64,000 nt of DNA from an uncultured Ruegeria sp. (GTDB lineage: Bacteria; Pseudomonadota; Alphaproteobacteria; Rhodobacterales; Rhodobacteraceae): assembly GCF_947504215.1 (NCBI RefSeq), contig NZ_CANNGO010000001.1, positions 930,001 through 994,000 on the forward strand, written 5' to 3'. Made by a program: the position numbers and the translations under genes. Every line of letters starts with the position of its first letter. Within the stretch, counting starts at the first letter, position 1. The notes under the pieces were generated by a model. That model had not been told where the DNA came from, made no database searches, and saw only the letters and a program-made list of their open reading frames with translations. Positions 8,615 to 17,910 of this stretch are shown here, in pieces.

Positions 8615-11600
8615 ATGCCGAGAAGAACCGACATTCAGTCGATCATGATCATCGGGGCGGGCCCCATTGTCATCGGTCAGGCCTGTGAATTCGACTACTC
8701 GGGCGCTCAGGCCTGTAAGGCCCTGCGCGAAGAAGGTTACCGGGTCATTCTGGTGAATTCAAACCCTGCGACAATCATGACAGACCCGGGCCTCGCAGAC
8801 GCGACGTACATCGAACCGATCACGCCCGAGGTTGTCGCCAGGATCATCGAAAAAGAGCGCCCCGACGCGCTGCTGCCCACCATGGGCGGTCAAACCGGTC
8901 TGAATACCTCGCTGGCACTGGAAGAGATGGGCGTGCTGGACAAATTCGGGGTCGAAATGATCGGCGCCAAGCGTGACGCCATCGAAATGGCGGAAGACCG
9001 CAAGCTGTTTCGCGAGGCGATGGATCGGCTGGGATTGGAAAACCCCAAGGCCACCATCATCACCGCACCAAAGAACGAAAACGGCAGCGCTAATCTGGAC
9101 GCCGGCGTGCAGATGGCGTTGGACGAGCTGGAAGAGATCGGCTTGCCAGCCATCATCCGCCCCGCCTTTACCTTGGGCGGTACTGGCGGTGGCGTGGCGT
9201 ATAACCGTGAGGACTATATCCATTTCTGCCGATCGGGCATGGATGCCTCGCCGGTCAATCAAATTCTGGTCGATGAATCCCTACTGGGTTGGAAAGAATT
9301 TGAAATGGAAGTAGTGCGCGACACCGCTGACAACGCCATAATCGTTTGTTCCATTGAAAACGTTGATCCGATGGGCGTGCACACTGGTGATTCGATCACT
9401 GTCGCCCCTGCCCTGACGCTGACCGACAAAGAATACCAGATCATGCGCAACGGCTCGATCGCCGTTCTGCGCGAGATTGGGGTCGAGACCGGCGGGTCAA
9501 ACGTGCAATGGGCGATCAACCCTGATGATGGCCGTATGGTCGTGATCGAGATGAACCCACGCGTTTCGCGATCCTCGGCGCTGGCGTCCAAGGCGACCGG
9601 CTTCCCGATCGCAAAGATCGCCGCCAAGCTGGCCGTTGGTTATACTCTGGACGAGTTGGACAATGACATCACCAAGGTGACCCCGGCCAGCTTCGAACCC
9701 ACCATCGACTATGTCGTCACCAAAATCCCGAAATTCGCATTCGAGAAATTCCCCGGCTCGGAACCGTACCTGACCACCGCGATGAAATCGGTGGGTGAGG
9801 CCATGTCCATCGGCCGCACCATCCACGAGTCGATGCAAAAAGCGTTGGCCTCGATGGAATCTGGGCTGACGGGTTTTGATGAGGTCGAAATCCCGGGCCT
9901 GAGCGTTGGCGTCTGGGAAGAAGCCCCTGACAAAGCGGCGGTGATCAAAGCCATCAGCAAGCAAACCCCGGACCGTCTGCGCACCATCGCGCAGGCCATG
10001 CGTCACGGTCTGTCTGACGATGAAATCTTTGGCGTCACCAAGTTCGACCCCTGGTTCTTGGCCCGTATCCGCGAGATTATCGAAGCCGAGCGTGACATCA
10101 TAAAAACCGGCCTGCCGGTGACCGAGGCCGGTATCCGCAGGCTCAAGATGTTAGGCTTTACCGATGCTCGCCTTGGAAACCTGACAGGTCGCGACGAAGA
10201 CAACGTCCGCCGCGCCCGCCGCAATCTGGGTGTTACGGCAGTGTTCAAACGCATCGACACCTGTGCGGCCGAATTCGAAGCGCAGACGCCCTACATGTAC
10301 TCGACCTACGAGGCCCCGATGATGGGAGAGGTTGAGTGCGAGGCACGACCATCAGACCGCAAAAAGGTTGTCATCCTCGGCGGTGGTCCGAACCGGATCG
10401 GTCAAGGCATCGAGTTTGATTATTGCTGCTGCCATGCTTGTTTCGCGCTTACCGACGCAGGTTATGAAACCATTATGATCAACTGCAACCCCGAGACGGT
10501 CTCGACCGACTATGACACATCGGATCGGTTGTATTTCGAGCCGCTGACCTTCGAACACGTCATGGAAATCCTGACGAAAGAACAGGAAAACGGCACTTTG
10601 CACGGTGTGATCGTTCAGTTCGGCGGCCAGACTCCGCTTAAACTGGCAAATGCACTGGAAGAAGAAGGCATCCCGATCCTCGGCACCACGCCGGATGCCA
10701 TTGATCTGGCGGAAGACCGTGAGCGGTTCCAGGCTCTGGTCAACGATTTGGGCCTGAAGCAACCCAAGAATGGCATCGCCTCGACCGACGAGCAGGCGTT
10801 GGAGATCGCCGAAGACATCGGTTTCCCATTGGTAATCCGCCCCTCTTACGTTCTGGGTGGTCGTGCGATGGAAATCGTACGCGATATGGATCAGCTGCGG
10901 CGCTACATCAATGAAGCCGTCGTCGTGTCGGGCGACAGCCCCGTTTTGCTGGATAGCTATCTTGCCGGTGCGGTCGAGTTGGACGTGGATGCGCTGTGCG
11001 ATGGCACAGACGTGCATGTAGCGGGCATCATGCAGCATATCGAAGAGGCAGGCGTTCACTCCGGCGACTCAGCCTGTTCGCTGCCGCCATATTCGCTGTC
11101 GGATGAGGTCATTGGTCGGATCAAGGAACAGACTTTCAAGCTGGCCAAAGCCTTGAACGTTGTCGGCCTGATGAATGTGCAGTTCGCTATCAAGGATGAC
11201 GAGATCTACCTAATCGAGGTCAATCCGCGTGCCTCGCGCACCGTGCCCTTCGTTGCCAAGGCCACGGACAGCGCAATTGCCTCGATCGCCGCGCGGGTGA
11301 TGGCAGGCGAGAAACTTTCCAACTTCCCAATACGCCCCGCGTATCAAGAGGGTCAGGACACCAAGATCGCAGATCAAATGACTTTGGCCGATCCCAATAT
11401 GCCTTGGTTCTCGGTGAAAGAGGCCGTACTGCCTTTCGCTCGGTTCCCGGGCGTCGATACGATCCTGGGCCCAGAAATGCGTTCAACCGGGGAAGTCATG
11501 GGTTGGGATCGGGATTTCCCGCGTGCGTTCCTCAAGGCGCAGATGGGGGCTGGCATGGTCCTGCCATCGTCGGGCCGGGCGTTCATCTCGATCAAGGACG

Positions 11601-11959
11601 CCGATAAAACCCCGGCTATGCTGGAGACTGCGCAAGTGTTGGCAGGGCAAGGCTTCACGCTGGTGGCCACGCGCGGCACACAGTCATGGCTGGCAGATCA
11701 GGCCGTTGCCTGTGATCTGGTCAACAAAGTTTATGAGGGCCGCCCGGACGTGGCCGACATGCTGAAAGATGGTCAGGTGCAATTGGTGATGAACACGACC
11801 GAAGGCGCACAGGCTGTTGAAGACAGCAAAGTCATCCGGTCGATCGCTCTTTACGACAAAATCCCTTACTTCACGACCGCCGCCGCCAGCCACGCCGCAG
11901 CGCTGGCGATCAAGGCGCAGGCCGAAGGGGATGTCGAGGTCAAATCGCTGCAAGGCTGA
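8615..11959 (+). CDS. carB: Carbamoyl-phosphate synthase large subunit
   Basis: A 1114-residue protein with the two tandem ATP-grasp synthetase halves typical of CarB (for example [19 protein letters not shown] near residue 12 and [19 protein letters not shown] near 590), followed by an MGS-like allosteric domain around residue 985 onwards ([20 protein letters not shown]). It makes carbamoyl phosphate from bicarbonate, ammonia and two ATP for pyrimidine and arginine synthesis. The small subunit gene carA is not in the window. A strong hairpin terminator follows. Confidence 0.97.
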   Translation: MPRRTDIQSIMIIGAGPIVIGQACEFDYSGAQACKALREEGYRVILVNSNPATIMTDPGLADATYIEPITPEVVARIIEKERPDALLPTMGGQTGLNTSLALEEMGVLDKFGVEMIGAKRDAIEMAEDRKLFREAMDRLGLENPKATIITAPKNENGSANLDAGVQMALDELEEIGLPAIIRPAFTLGGTGGGVAYNREDYIHFCRSGMDASPVNQILVDESLLGWKEFEMEVVRDTADNAIIVCSIENVDPMGVHTGDSITVAPALTLTDKEYQIMRNGSIAVLREIGVETGGSNVQWAINPDDGRMVVIEMNPRVSRSSALASKATGFPIAKIAAKLAVGYTLDELDNDITKVTPASFEPTIDYVVTKIPKFAFEKFPGSEPYLTTAMKSVGEAMSIGRTIHESMQKALASMESGLTGFDEVEIPGLSVGVWEEAPDKAAVIKAISKQTPDRLRTIAQAMRHGLSDDEIFGVTKFDPWFLARIREIIEAERDIIKTGLPVTEAGIRRLKMLGFTDARLGNLTGRDEDNVRRARRNLGVTAVFKRIDTCAAEFEAQTPYMYSTYEAPMMGEVECEARPSDRKKVVILGGGPNRIGQGIEFDYCCCHACFALTDAGYETIMINCNPETVSTDYDTSDRLYFEPLTFEHVMEILTKEQENGTLHGVIVQFGGQTPLKLANALEEEGIPILGTTPDAIDLAEDRERFQALVNDLGLKQPKNGIASTDEQALEIAEDIGFPLVIRPSYVLGGRAMEIVRDMDQLRRYINEAVVVSGDSPVLLDSYLAGAVELDVDALCDGTDVHVAGIMQHIEEAGVHSGDSACSLPPYSLSDEVIGRIKEQTFKLAKALNVVGLMNVQFAIKDDEIYLIEVNPRASRTVPFVAKATDSAIASIAARVMAGEKLSNFPIRPAYQEGQDTKIADQMTLADPNMPWFSVKEAVLPFARFPGVDTILGPEMRSTGEVMGWDRDFPRAFLKAQMGAGMVLPSSGRAFISIKDADKTPAMLETAQVLAGQGFTLVATRGTQSWLADQAVACDLVNKVYEGRPDVADMLKDGQVQLVMNTTEGAQAVEDSKVIRSIALYDKIPYFTTAAASHAAALAIKAQAEGDVEVKSLQG

Positions 11960-11981
11960 GCAGCCATAGATTTGAAACGAG

Positions 11982-12011
11982 AAGCCCCCGGTGACAAACC
12001 GGGGGCTTTTT
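11982..12011. terminator. Bidirectional rho-independent terminator
   Basis: AGCCCCCGG and CCGGGGGCT pair across a 7-base loop and are followed by TTTTT on the plus strand. It lies 23 bases after the carB stop and 16 bases before the convergent RND permease gene end, so it can serve both. Confidence 0.9.
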
Positions 12012-12026
12012 GCTTTTAGTGACCGC

Positions 12027-15000
12027 TTAAGTAGCGGTTTGAACCGCCAGTTGCTTCCTCTCATCCCGCGCAAAGAACAGCAGGTAAAACACCGGCGCCG
12101 CAACCATGGTCAGGACCGTTGCAAAGGCCAGACCGCCCATGATGGTCACTGCCATCGAGACGAAAAACGCATCTGTCAGCAATGGTGCCATCCCAAGGAT
12201 CGTTGTGATCGCGGCCAGCATGACCGGGCGCAGACGCGAGACTGAGGCTTCGATGATCGCCTCGCGCAACGGTGTGCCGGTCGCACGGACCAGATCGATT
12301 TCCTCGACCAGCACAATACCGTTCTTGATCAGCATCCCGGATAAGCTGAGCAAACCCAGAAGCGCGGTGAACGTGAAAGGCAGACCAGTCCCAAGCAGGC
12401 CAATCACCACGCCGTTTACCGACATTGGCACCAGCAGCCAGATGATCACAGGCTGACGGATTGCGTTGAACAGCAGCACGGAAATCAGAACCATGATCAG
12501 CAAGCTAAGGGGCAGCTGCCTGCCCAAACTTGCCTGCGCATCGCCCGAGTCTTCGAACTCACCACCCCATTCCATCTTGTACCCGGGCGGCAGGTCAATT
12601 GCTTCTATTGCGTCGCGAACTTCGGCGTGAACCTGCGCCGCTGTCAGCTCGGGCGGGATATCGGCCCCAACCGTAATGGTCAAAACCCGGTCGCGACGAT
12701 GTACCAGCGTATTGAGCGAGGTGTATTCGAACCCATCCACCATTTGCTCGATCGGAACAAACCTTTCGGACTGATCCGAGTACACGACCTGATCGACAAT
12801 CGAATACTCGCCATCGGCCGGTCGGCGCAGGATGATCGGGATCAAGCGGTCACGCTCGCGTAAAACCCCTCCGGTGATACCATCAGTGGAAAACTGCAAT
12901 GTCGCTGCAATATCTTCGCGCGTCACGCCTGCGGTCTGTGCGCGTTCGGTGGCATAGATCGGCTGCACGGCCAGCTCTTGCTCGCGCCAATCGTGGTGAA
13001 CCAAAAGAGCGTTGGGTGAGGCTGCGGCCATTTGTTGGACGGCTTCCTCAGCCAGTTGGCGCAGAACCTTCGGATCGCTGCCCGAGAACCGCGCCTGGAT
13101 CGGATCCCCGCCACCTGGACCGAAGACCAGACGTTTGGTGCCAAACTCTCCTTCGGGGAACTGGACCGATCCAAACGCCTCAAGATCCGCCTGAAGGGCT
13201 GGGATGTCCTCTAGGGTTTCAGTGCGGATGATCATGTGACCATAGCTTGGATTTGGCTTTTCCGCCGAATAGGTCAACATGAACCGGGTTGCGCCCTGCC
13301 CCACAAAAGTGGTCGCAGAAACGACATCGTCCCGGGCCGCCAGCCATTCTTCAAAAACCGCCATATCCTGCGATGTGCGTTCAATCGGTGTGCCCTGAGG
13401 CAGCTTATAGTGAACAAAGAACAAAGGTGTGTTCGAGTTGGGGAAAAACTGCTGCTTCATCAAACCAAAGCCCGCATAGCAGACCACGGTGACCGCGACC
13501 AATCCGGCAACCACCAGCCAGCGGAACCGCAACGCCCAGCGCAGGATTGCACCATAGACGCGGAACAAAATGCCGCTGTAGGCGTCCAGCTCACCCTCTT
13601 TGCCTTGCTTGAAGAAATAGTGACCCAGCATGGGTGTCACCGTGATGGCCAATACCCAGCTCAGCAACAGCGAGATGCCAATGACGGCGAACAGCGAGAA
13701 CAAGAACTCTCCGGTCGCATCCGGGCTGAGACCGATCCCTGCAAAAGCCATGATGCCGATCACCGTTGCACCAAGAAGTGGGATCTGCGTTTTGGCGGCC
13801 ACGTCTTCGGCAGCATCGCGCGAAGATTTGCCCCGCAGCATCGAGATCTGCATCCCTTCAGCCACCACGATTGCATTGTCTACCAGCATCCCCATGGCGA
13901 TAATCAGGGCGCCCAGCGAAATCCGCTCCATCTCGATGGAAAACAGCGACATGAACAATAAGGTACCGACCACGGTCAGCAATAGGGTTGAACCAACAAC
14001 AACCGCAGCCCGCCAGCCCATGAAGATGCCCAAAACGGCAACCACGATAGCCACTGACATTGCGAGATTCACAAGGAAGTCGTTCGAGGCCTGCTCGACA
14101 ACAACGTGTTGCTGGTAGATAGGCAAGATTTCCACACCAAAAGGGATTTCCGCATCCAGTTCAGCTAATTTCGCATCCGCAAGTTTGCCAACCTCGACAA
14201 TGTTCTCGGTCGCCAGCCCCGCAATCCCTAAGGTGAAAGCTTCGGTCCCATTGAACCGGATGATGATGTCGGGATCGGTTTGCCGCGCGCGATAAACATC
14301 GGACATATCGAACAGATTGATGACCTGACCCTGAGAGCCCACGGACAGCCCGGCGATGGCCGACACGCTGTCCGAACCTTCAGCGGTCAAAATGGTGGTC
14401 CGCTCACTTTCCGAGCGTAAGGACCCTGAAGAATTGACCGAGTCAGCATTGGCAATCGCATCATTGATCGCTTGCAAAGGAACGTTCTGGTTAACCGAAA
14501 TCGCCAGGTCGGGTTCTACAAAGATCGCCTCATCCGGTAACCCCTGCACCTCAACATCTGCGACTCCGTCAACGGTTAGCAATTCACGGCGCAGGAACGT
14601 TGCAAGTTCGTGTTTTTCCGCGTCCGAAAACCCCTCGGCCGTCACTGCATAAAACAAGCCGAATACGTCGCCAAACCCATCATTGACATATGGGGCGTTG
14701 ACCCCTGATGGCAGGCCACGCGCCGCGTCGCGCACTTTGGCACGCAGGCGCGTCCAAACGTCGGGCAGCTCCGTGCCGTCGTAGATTGATTTGATTTCCA
14801 CTTCGATCAGGGACTGGCCCGGCTGATTGACCGAAGTGATAACGTCCACCTCGCCCATCTGCTGTATCGCGGATTCCAAAGGTTCTGACACTTCCAAGGC
14901 CACCTGTTCCGCCGTGGCACCCGGGTATTGGGTCGCAATGACCGCGTTTTTGATCGTAAACGCCGGATCTTCAAGGCGTCCAAGCGACAGAAATCCCCAG

Positions 15001-15077
15001 ATGCCGCCGAAAAGTGCAATCAGAATTATCAGCCACGTGTAAAGCGGCCGGTCGATAGAGGCGCGTGCAATATTCAT
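12027..15077 (-). CDS. RND family efflux transporter permease subunit
   Basis: A 1016-residue inner-membrane protein of the AcrB/HAE1-type resistance-nodulation-division family: a first membrane helix at 11-31, large periplasmic loop to about 335, helices 2-6, a second loop, then helices 7-12. The proton-relay region in helix 4 reads MLVDNAIVV, so the position of the second acidic residue of AcrB (Asp408) is Asn401 here while Asp400 is kept. It is the last gene of a marR-adaptor-permease operon, 11 bases after the adaptor gene. No outer-membrane channel gene follows. Substrates are unknown. Confidence 0.92.
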   Translation of the reverse strand: MNIARASIDRPLYTWLIILIALFGGIWGFLSLGRLEDPAFTIKNAVIATQYPGATAEQVALEVSEPLESAIQQMGEVDVITSVNQPGQSLIEVEIKSIYDGTELPDVWTRLRAKVRDAARGLPSGVNAPYVNDGFGDVFGLFYAVTAEGFSDAEKHELATFLRRELLTVDGVADVEVQGLPDEAIFVEPDLAISVNQNVPLQAINDAIANADSVNSSGSLRSESERTTILTAEGSDSVSAIAGLSVGSQGQVINLFDMSDVYRARQTDPDIIIRFNGTEAFTLGIAGLATENIVEVGKLADAKLAELDAEIPFGVEILPIYQQHVVVEQASNDFLVNLAMSVAIVVAVLGIFMGWRAAVVVGSTLLLTVVGTLLFMSLFSIEMERISLGALIIAMGMLVDNAIVVAEGMQISMLRGKSSRDAAEDVAAKTQIPLLGATVIGIMAFAGIGLSPDATGEFLFSLFAVIGISLLLSWVLAITVTPMLGHYFFKQGKEGELDAYSGILFRVYGAILRWALRFRWLVVAGLVAVTVVCYAGFGLMKQQFFPNSNTPLFFVHYKLPQGTPIERTSQDMAVFEEWLAARDDVVSATTFVGQGATRFMLTYSAEKPNPSYGHMIIRTETLEDIPALQADLEAFGSVQFPEGEFGTKRLVFGPGGGDPIQARFSGSDPKVLRQLAEEAVQQMAAASPNALLVHHDWREQELAVQPIYATERAQTAGVTREDIAATLQFSTDGITGGVLRERDRLIPIILRRPADGEYSIVDQVVYSDQSERFVPIEQMVDGFEYTSLNTLVHRRDRVLTITVGADIPPELTAAQVHAEVRDAIEAIDLPPGYKMEWGGEFEDSGDAQASLGRQLPLSLLIMVLISVLLFNAIRQPVIIWLLVPMSVNGVVIGLLGTGLPFTFTALLGLLSLSGMLIKNGIVLVEEIDLVRATGTPLREAIIEASVSRLRPVMLAAITTILGMAPLLTDAFFVSMAVTIMGGLAFATVLTMVAAPVFYLLFFARDERKQLAVQTAT

Positions 15078-15088
15078 CTGTCAGCGCC

Positions 15089-16126
15089 TCAGTTCGCAAA
15101 GCCGGTAAAACGGCGCACAGCCTGACCGTCGGTCAGCACAGCGCCACCTGCGACGACGATCTCGTCGCCATCAGACAGGCCGGACAAAACACGGACATCG
15201 CCGGTTTGGGTCGGTTCGATCGTCACCGGCACAGATCGTACCGTACCGTCATCCGCACCAACCGGTGAAAAGACCATCACGCTCAGATCTCCGTTTGCAC
15301 CAGCCACGATGGCGGTTGCCGGCACGACGATTCCACTGCGATCATCCTGCACCTGGACGTTAACAGTGACGGAGGACCCCGGCAGAATTTGCATGCCCTC
15401 GGGCGGGGTCAGACCAAACTGAATGCGAAAAGTCTGCCCTACGCTTGAGGTTTCCGCGTCGAATTCCCGGATTTCCAGCGGAAAGACTTCATCGCTGACC
15501 GGGAATTTGGCGGTGATTGTCAGGTCGTCATTCTGCCCCGATCGCTGAAACAGGATTTCTGGAACATCAACCTCGATCCGAAGTTCAGACATATCGTGGA
15601 TGCGCACGACCGGCGTGCCCGCCGAAACGGTGGTAAAGGCCTCGACCGCTCGACTAGAGACCAGCGCATCAAACGGCGCAGTCAGCGTGGCATGTTCCAG
15701 TTCGTATTCCGCATCCCGCAGCGCTAGCGCTGCCAGTTGTGCTTCGGTTTCGGCGTCATCAACCGCAACTTGGCTGGCGGTGGTTCCGCGCAGGCGCGAC
15801 AAGCGGGCTTCGGTCCGGTCAGCTTGGTCTTTTTGCAGGCGTGCACGATCCAGACGCAGCTCAAAGGGCTCCTGATCAAGGCGGGCGATCAGACCTTCTT
15901 TGGGGATCACAAAACCTTCGGTCACCGGCATTTCAACAATTTGCCCTGCGACCTGAAAGGCAAGGTCAACGGTTTGGCGTGCGGCGACGCGGCCAAAAAA
16001 CTGGCGCGAAAAACCGGGTGTCGTTTCGCTCACCTGCATCAGTTTTACTGGCTTGGGAACATCTTGCGCGACAATCGGTGTCGCCAGAACGGCCAGAGCA
16101 AGGCCCAGTGAAGTCAGGAGTTTCAT
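15089..16126 (-). CDS. RND efflux periplasmic adaptor subunit
   Basis: A 345-residue membrane-fusion protein with a Sec signal peptide (MKLLTSLGLALAVLATPIVAQ). Then come a barrel-sandwich hybrid domain split by a helical hairpin (FGRVAARQTVDLAFQVAGQIV near 44-64; hairpin with many Gln, Arg and Ala near 95-145) and beta-barrel and membrane-proximal domains. It links the permease to an outer-membrane channel encoded elsewhere. Its start overlaps the marR stop by four bases. Confidence 0.9.
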   Translation of the reverse strand: MKLLTSLGLALAVLATPIVAQDVPKPVKLMQVSETTPGFSRQFFGRVAARQTVDLAFQVAGQIVEMPVTEGFVIPKEGLIARLDQEPFELRLDRARLQKDQADRTEARLSRLRGTTASQVAVDDAETEAQLAALALRDAEYELEHATLTAPFDALVSSRAVEAFTTVSAGTPVVRIHDMSELRIEVDVPEILFQRSGQNDDLTITAKFPVSDEVFPLEIREFDAETSSVGQTFRIQFGLTPPEGMQILPGSSVTVNVQVQDDRSGIVVPATAIVAGANGDLSVMVFSPVGADDGTVRSVPVTIEPTQTGDVRVLSGLSDGDEIVVAGGAVLTDGQAVRRFTGFAN

Positions 16127-16590
16127 TTCTTCAATCCCTCGGGAATTCCCGTTTTCAGAATGTTGTCACGGATTTTGCAAGCCATTCGCGCGAATTCGAC
16201 AGTTTCTTCTGCGTTCAGTCCAGAGGCCCTGTGGAACAGGTCTCCGGCCTCAGCCACGAGCATATTCCGCGTCTCGTGCCCCTGCTCTGTCAGAACAAGA
16301 AGCCAGGCGCGGCGGTCTTCAGGGTCTCGTTCGCGGATCAGGTATCCTTGCTTCTCCAAAGCATCCGCCGTGGCGGTGATCGTGGACGGAACACTTAACA
16401 TATCCGCAGCCAAAACGCCCATCCGCTTGGGTTCATTCAGCTTTATCAGCATATGGCATTCCGGATGGCTCAGGTCCGTTTCGATGCAATCGAAAGTTTC
16501 TTCAAGCTTCCAGTACAGGGCATAGACCCCCATGATCGCCTGGATCTCGGGGCTGAGGCGCCCAAGCCTGGAGTGGATATCATCTGGCAT
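16123..16590 (-). CDS. MarR family transcriptional regulator
   Basis: A 155-residue winged-helix protein. The recognition region is MGVLAADMLSVPSTITATADALEKQGYL (read in pieces, residues 57-84) and the wing is RERDPEDRRAWLLVLT, the DPxDRR signature of MarR. It heads the efflux operon and overlaps the adaptor gene by four bases, which fits autorepression relieved by a pump substrate. A partly palindromic AT-rich site lies about 35-57 bases upstream of its start. Confidence 0.9.
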   Translation of the reverse strand: MPDDIHSRLGRLSPEIQAIMGVYALYWKLEETFDCIETDLSHPECHMLIKLNEPKRMGVLAADMLSVPSTITATADALEKQGYLIRERDPEDRRAWLLVLTEQGHETRNMLVAEAGDLFHRASGLNAEETVEFARMACKIRDNILKTGIPEGLKK

Positions 16591-16624
16591 TCAAAGCCCT
16601 CGCGCGAGTCTGTGTTGCCATATA

Positions 16625-16647
16625 CTTCAATTTTCGAACTATTCAAG
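16625..16647. promoter_or_regulatory. Candidate MarR operator
   Basis: The 23-base stretch has outer arms CTTCAAT and ATTCAAG, complementary at six of seven positions, around a TTCGAA core. A second pair, ACTTCA (16624-16629) and TGAAGT (16651-16656), flanks it. It lies between divergent marR and the FabH-like gene and could control both. Assignment rests on symmetry and position only. Confidence 0.45.
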
Positions 16648-16751
16648 ATGTGAAGTGCATTGCGCCGCAAACATTCCCTTGGGTCAAGATCACTTGATCA
16701 AATCCCGTTGTGACTGCATTTTGGGCGAATCCGAAACATCCAGGACCTATC

Positions 16752-17876
16752 ATGTATACGCCCGCCATCACCGGTACAGGTGTTTTCACACCCGAGAACA
16801 TCATAACGAACGCCGAACTTGTTCAGGCTTTCAACGCCTATGCCGACAAGCAGAACGCCGAAAACGCCGAGGCAATCGCCGCCGGAACGATGGAACCGAT
16901 GCAACATTCGTCTGAAGAGTTCATTCTGAAAGCATCCGGTATCGAGAACCGCTATGTGATGGACAAGACAGGTATTCTGAACCCCGGGGTCATGCATCCC
17001 TCGCTCCGCCAGCGTAGCGATGATGAGCCAGGCATAATGACCGAGATGGCGTTGGATGCGTGCACCAAAGCGCTGGCGCAGACCGGGCGTACAGCCGCAG
17101 ATGTCGACCTGGTGATCTGCGCAGCTTCAAACCACGAACGGGCGTACCCTGCGATTGCAATCGAGATTCAACAGGCTTTGGGCATCGACGGGTTTGGGTT
17201 TGACATGAATGTGGCCTGCTCGTCGGCAACGTTTGGCATTCAGGCCGCCGCGGACATGGTTCGGTCGGGATCAGTCAGGGCCGCGCTTGTGGTGAACCCG
17301 GAAATCTGCTCGGGTCATCTGGAATGGCGCGACAGGGATTGCCACTTCATTTTCGGTGATGTGGCGACTGCTACTTTGATCGAGCGTATGGAAGACGCTC
17401 AGGGCCCTCATTTTGAGATTCTTTCGACGCGCTGCGCCACGGCGTTCTCGAACAACATCAGAAATAACAACGGTTTCCTGCGCCGCTCGCGTCCTGATGG
17501 CGTGATCGACCGGCGCGACATGCAATTCATGCAGAACGGGCGCAAAGTATTCAAAGAAGTTCTGCCCATGGTCAGCAAACATATCAGCGATCATATGAGT
17601 GCCGAAGGCATCAACAGCGATGGTCTAAAGCGTCTATGGCTGCATCAAGCGAACAAAACGATGAACGATTTCATCGGAAAAAAGGTCCTCGGCCGAGAAC
17701 CTGAAGCGGGCGAACAACCCAACATTCTTCAGGACTATGCGAATACGTCCTCAGCCGGATCCATCATCGCATTTTCAAAGTATTCTGATGATCTGGAGGA
17801 TGGCGATGTCGGCCTGATCTGTTCCTTCGGAGCAGGCTATTCGGTTGGTTCGGTCATAGTCAAACGGCATGCTTGA
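16752..17876 (+). CDS. Beta-ketoacyl-ACP synthase III family protein
   Basis: A 374-residue thiolase-fold condensing enzyme. The KAS III triad is visible: Cys156 in FDMNVACSSATFG, His298 in LWLHQANKTMND and Asn331 in YANTSSAGS. It is longer than housekeeping FabH (about 320 residues), with an insertion after residue 25 rich in Asn, Ala and Glu. KAS III enzymes start fatty-acid synthesis or related chains from acyl-CoA. Its divergent position to an efflux operon, away from other fab genes, suggests a specialised role. I chose the ATG at 16752 over a start 14 codons earlier because the conserved sequence begins there. Confidence 0.88.
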   Translation: MYTPAITGTGVFTPENIITNAELVQAFNAYADKQNAENAEAIAAGTMEPMQHSSEEFILKASGIENRYVMDKTGILNPGVMHPSLRQRSDDEPGIMTEMALDACTKALAQTGRTAADVDLVICAASNHERAYPAIAIEIQQALGIDGFGFDMNVACSSATFGIQAAADMVRSGSVRAALVVNPEICSGHLEWRDRDCHFIFGDVATATLIERMEDAQGPHFEILSTRCATAFSNNIRNNNGFLRRSRPDGVIDRRDMQFMQNGRKVFKEVLPMVSKHISDHMSAEGINSDGLKRLWLHQANKTMNDFIGKKVLGREPEAGEQPNILQDYANTSSAGSIIAFSKYSDDLEDGDVGLICSFGAGYSVGSVIVKRHA

Positions 17877-17910
17877 CGAATGAAACGTTCAATGCACCCG
17901 GTAAATCAGC

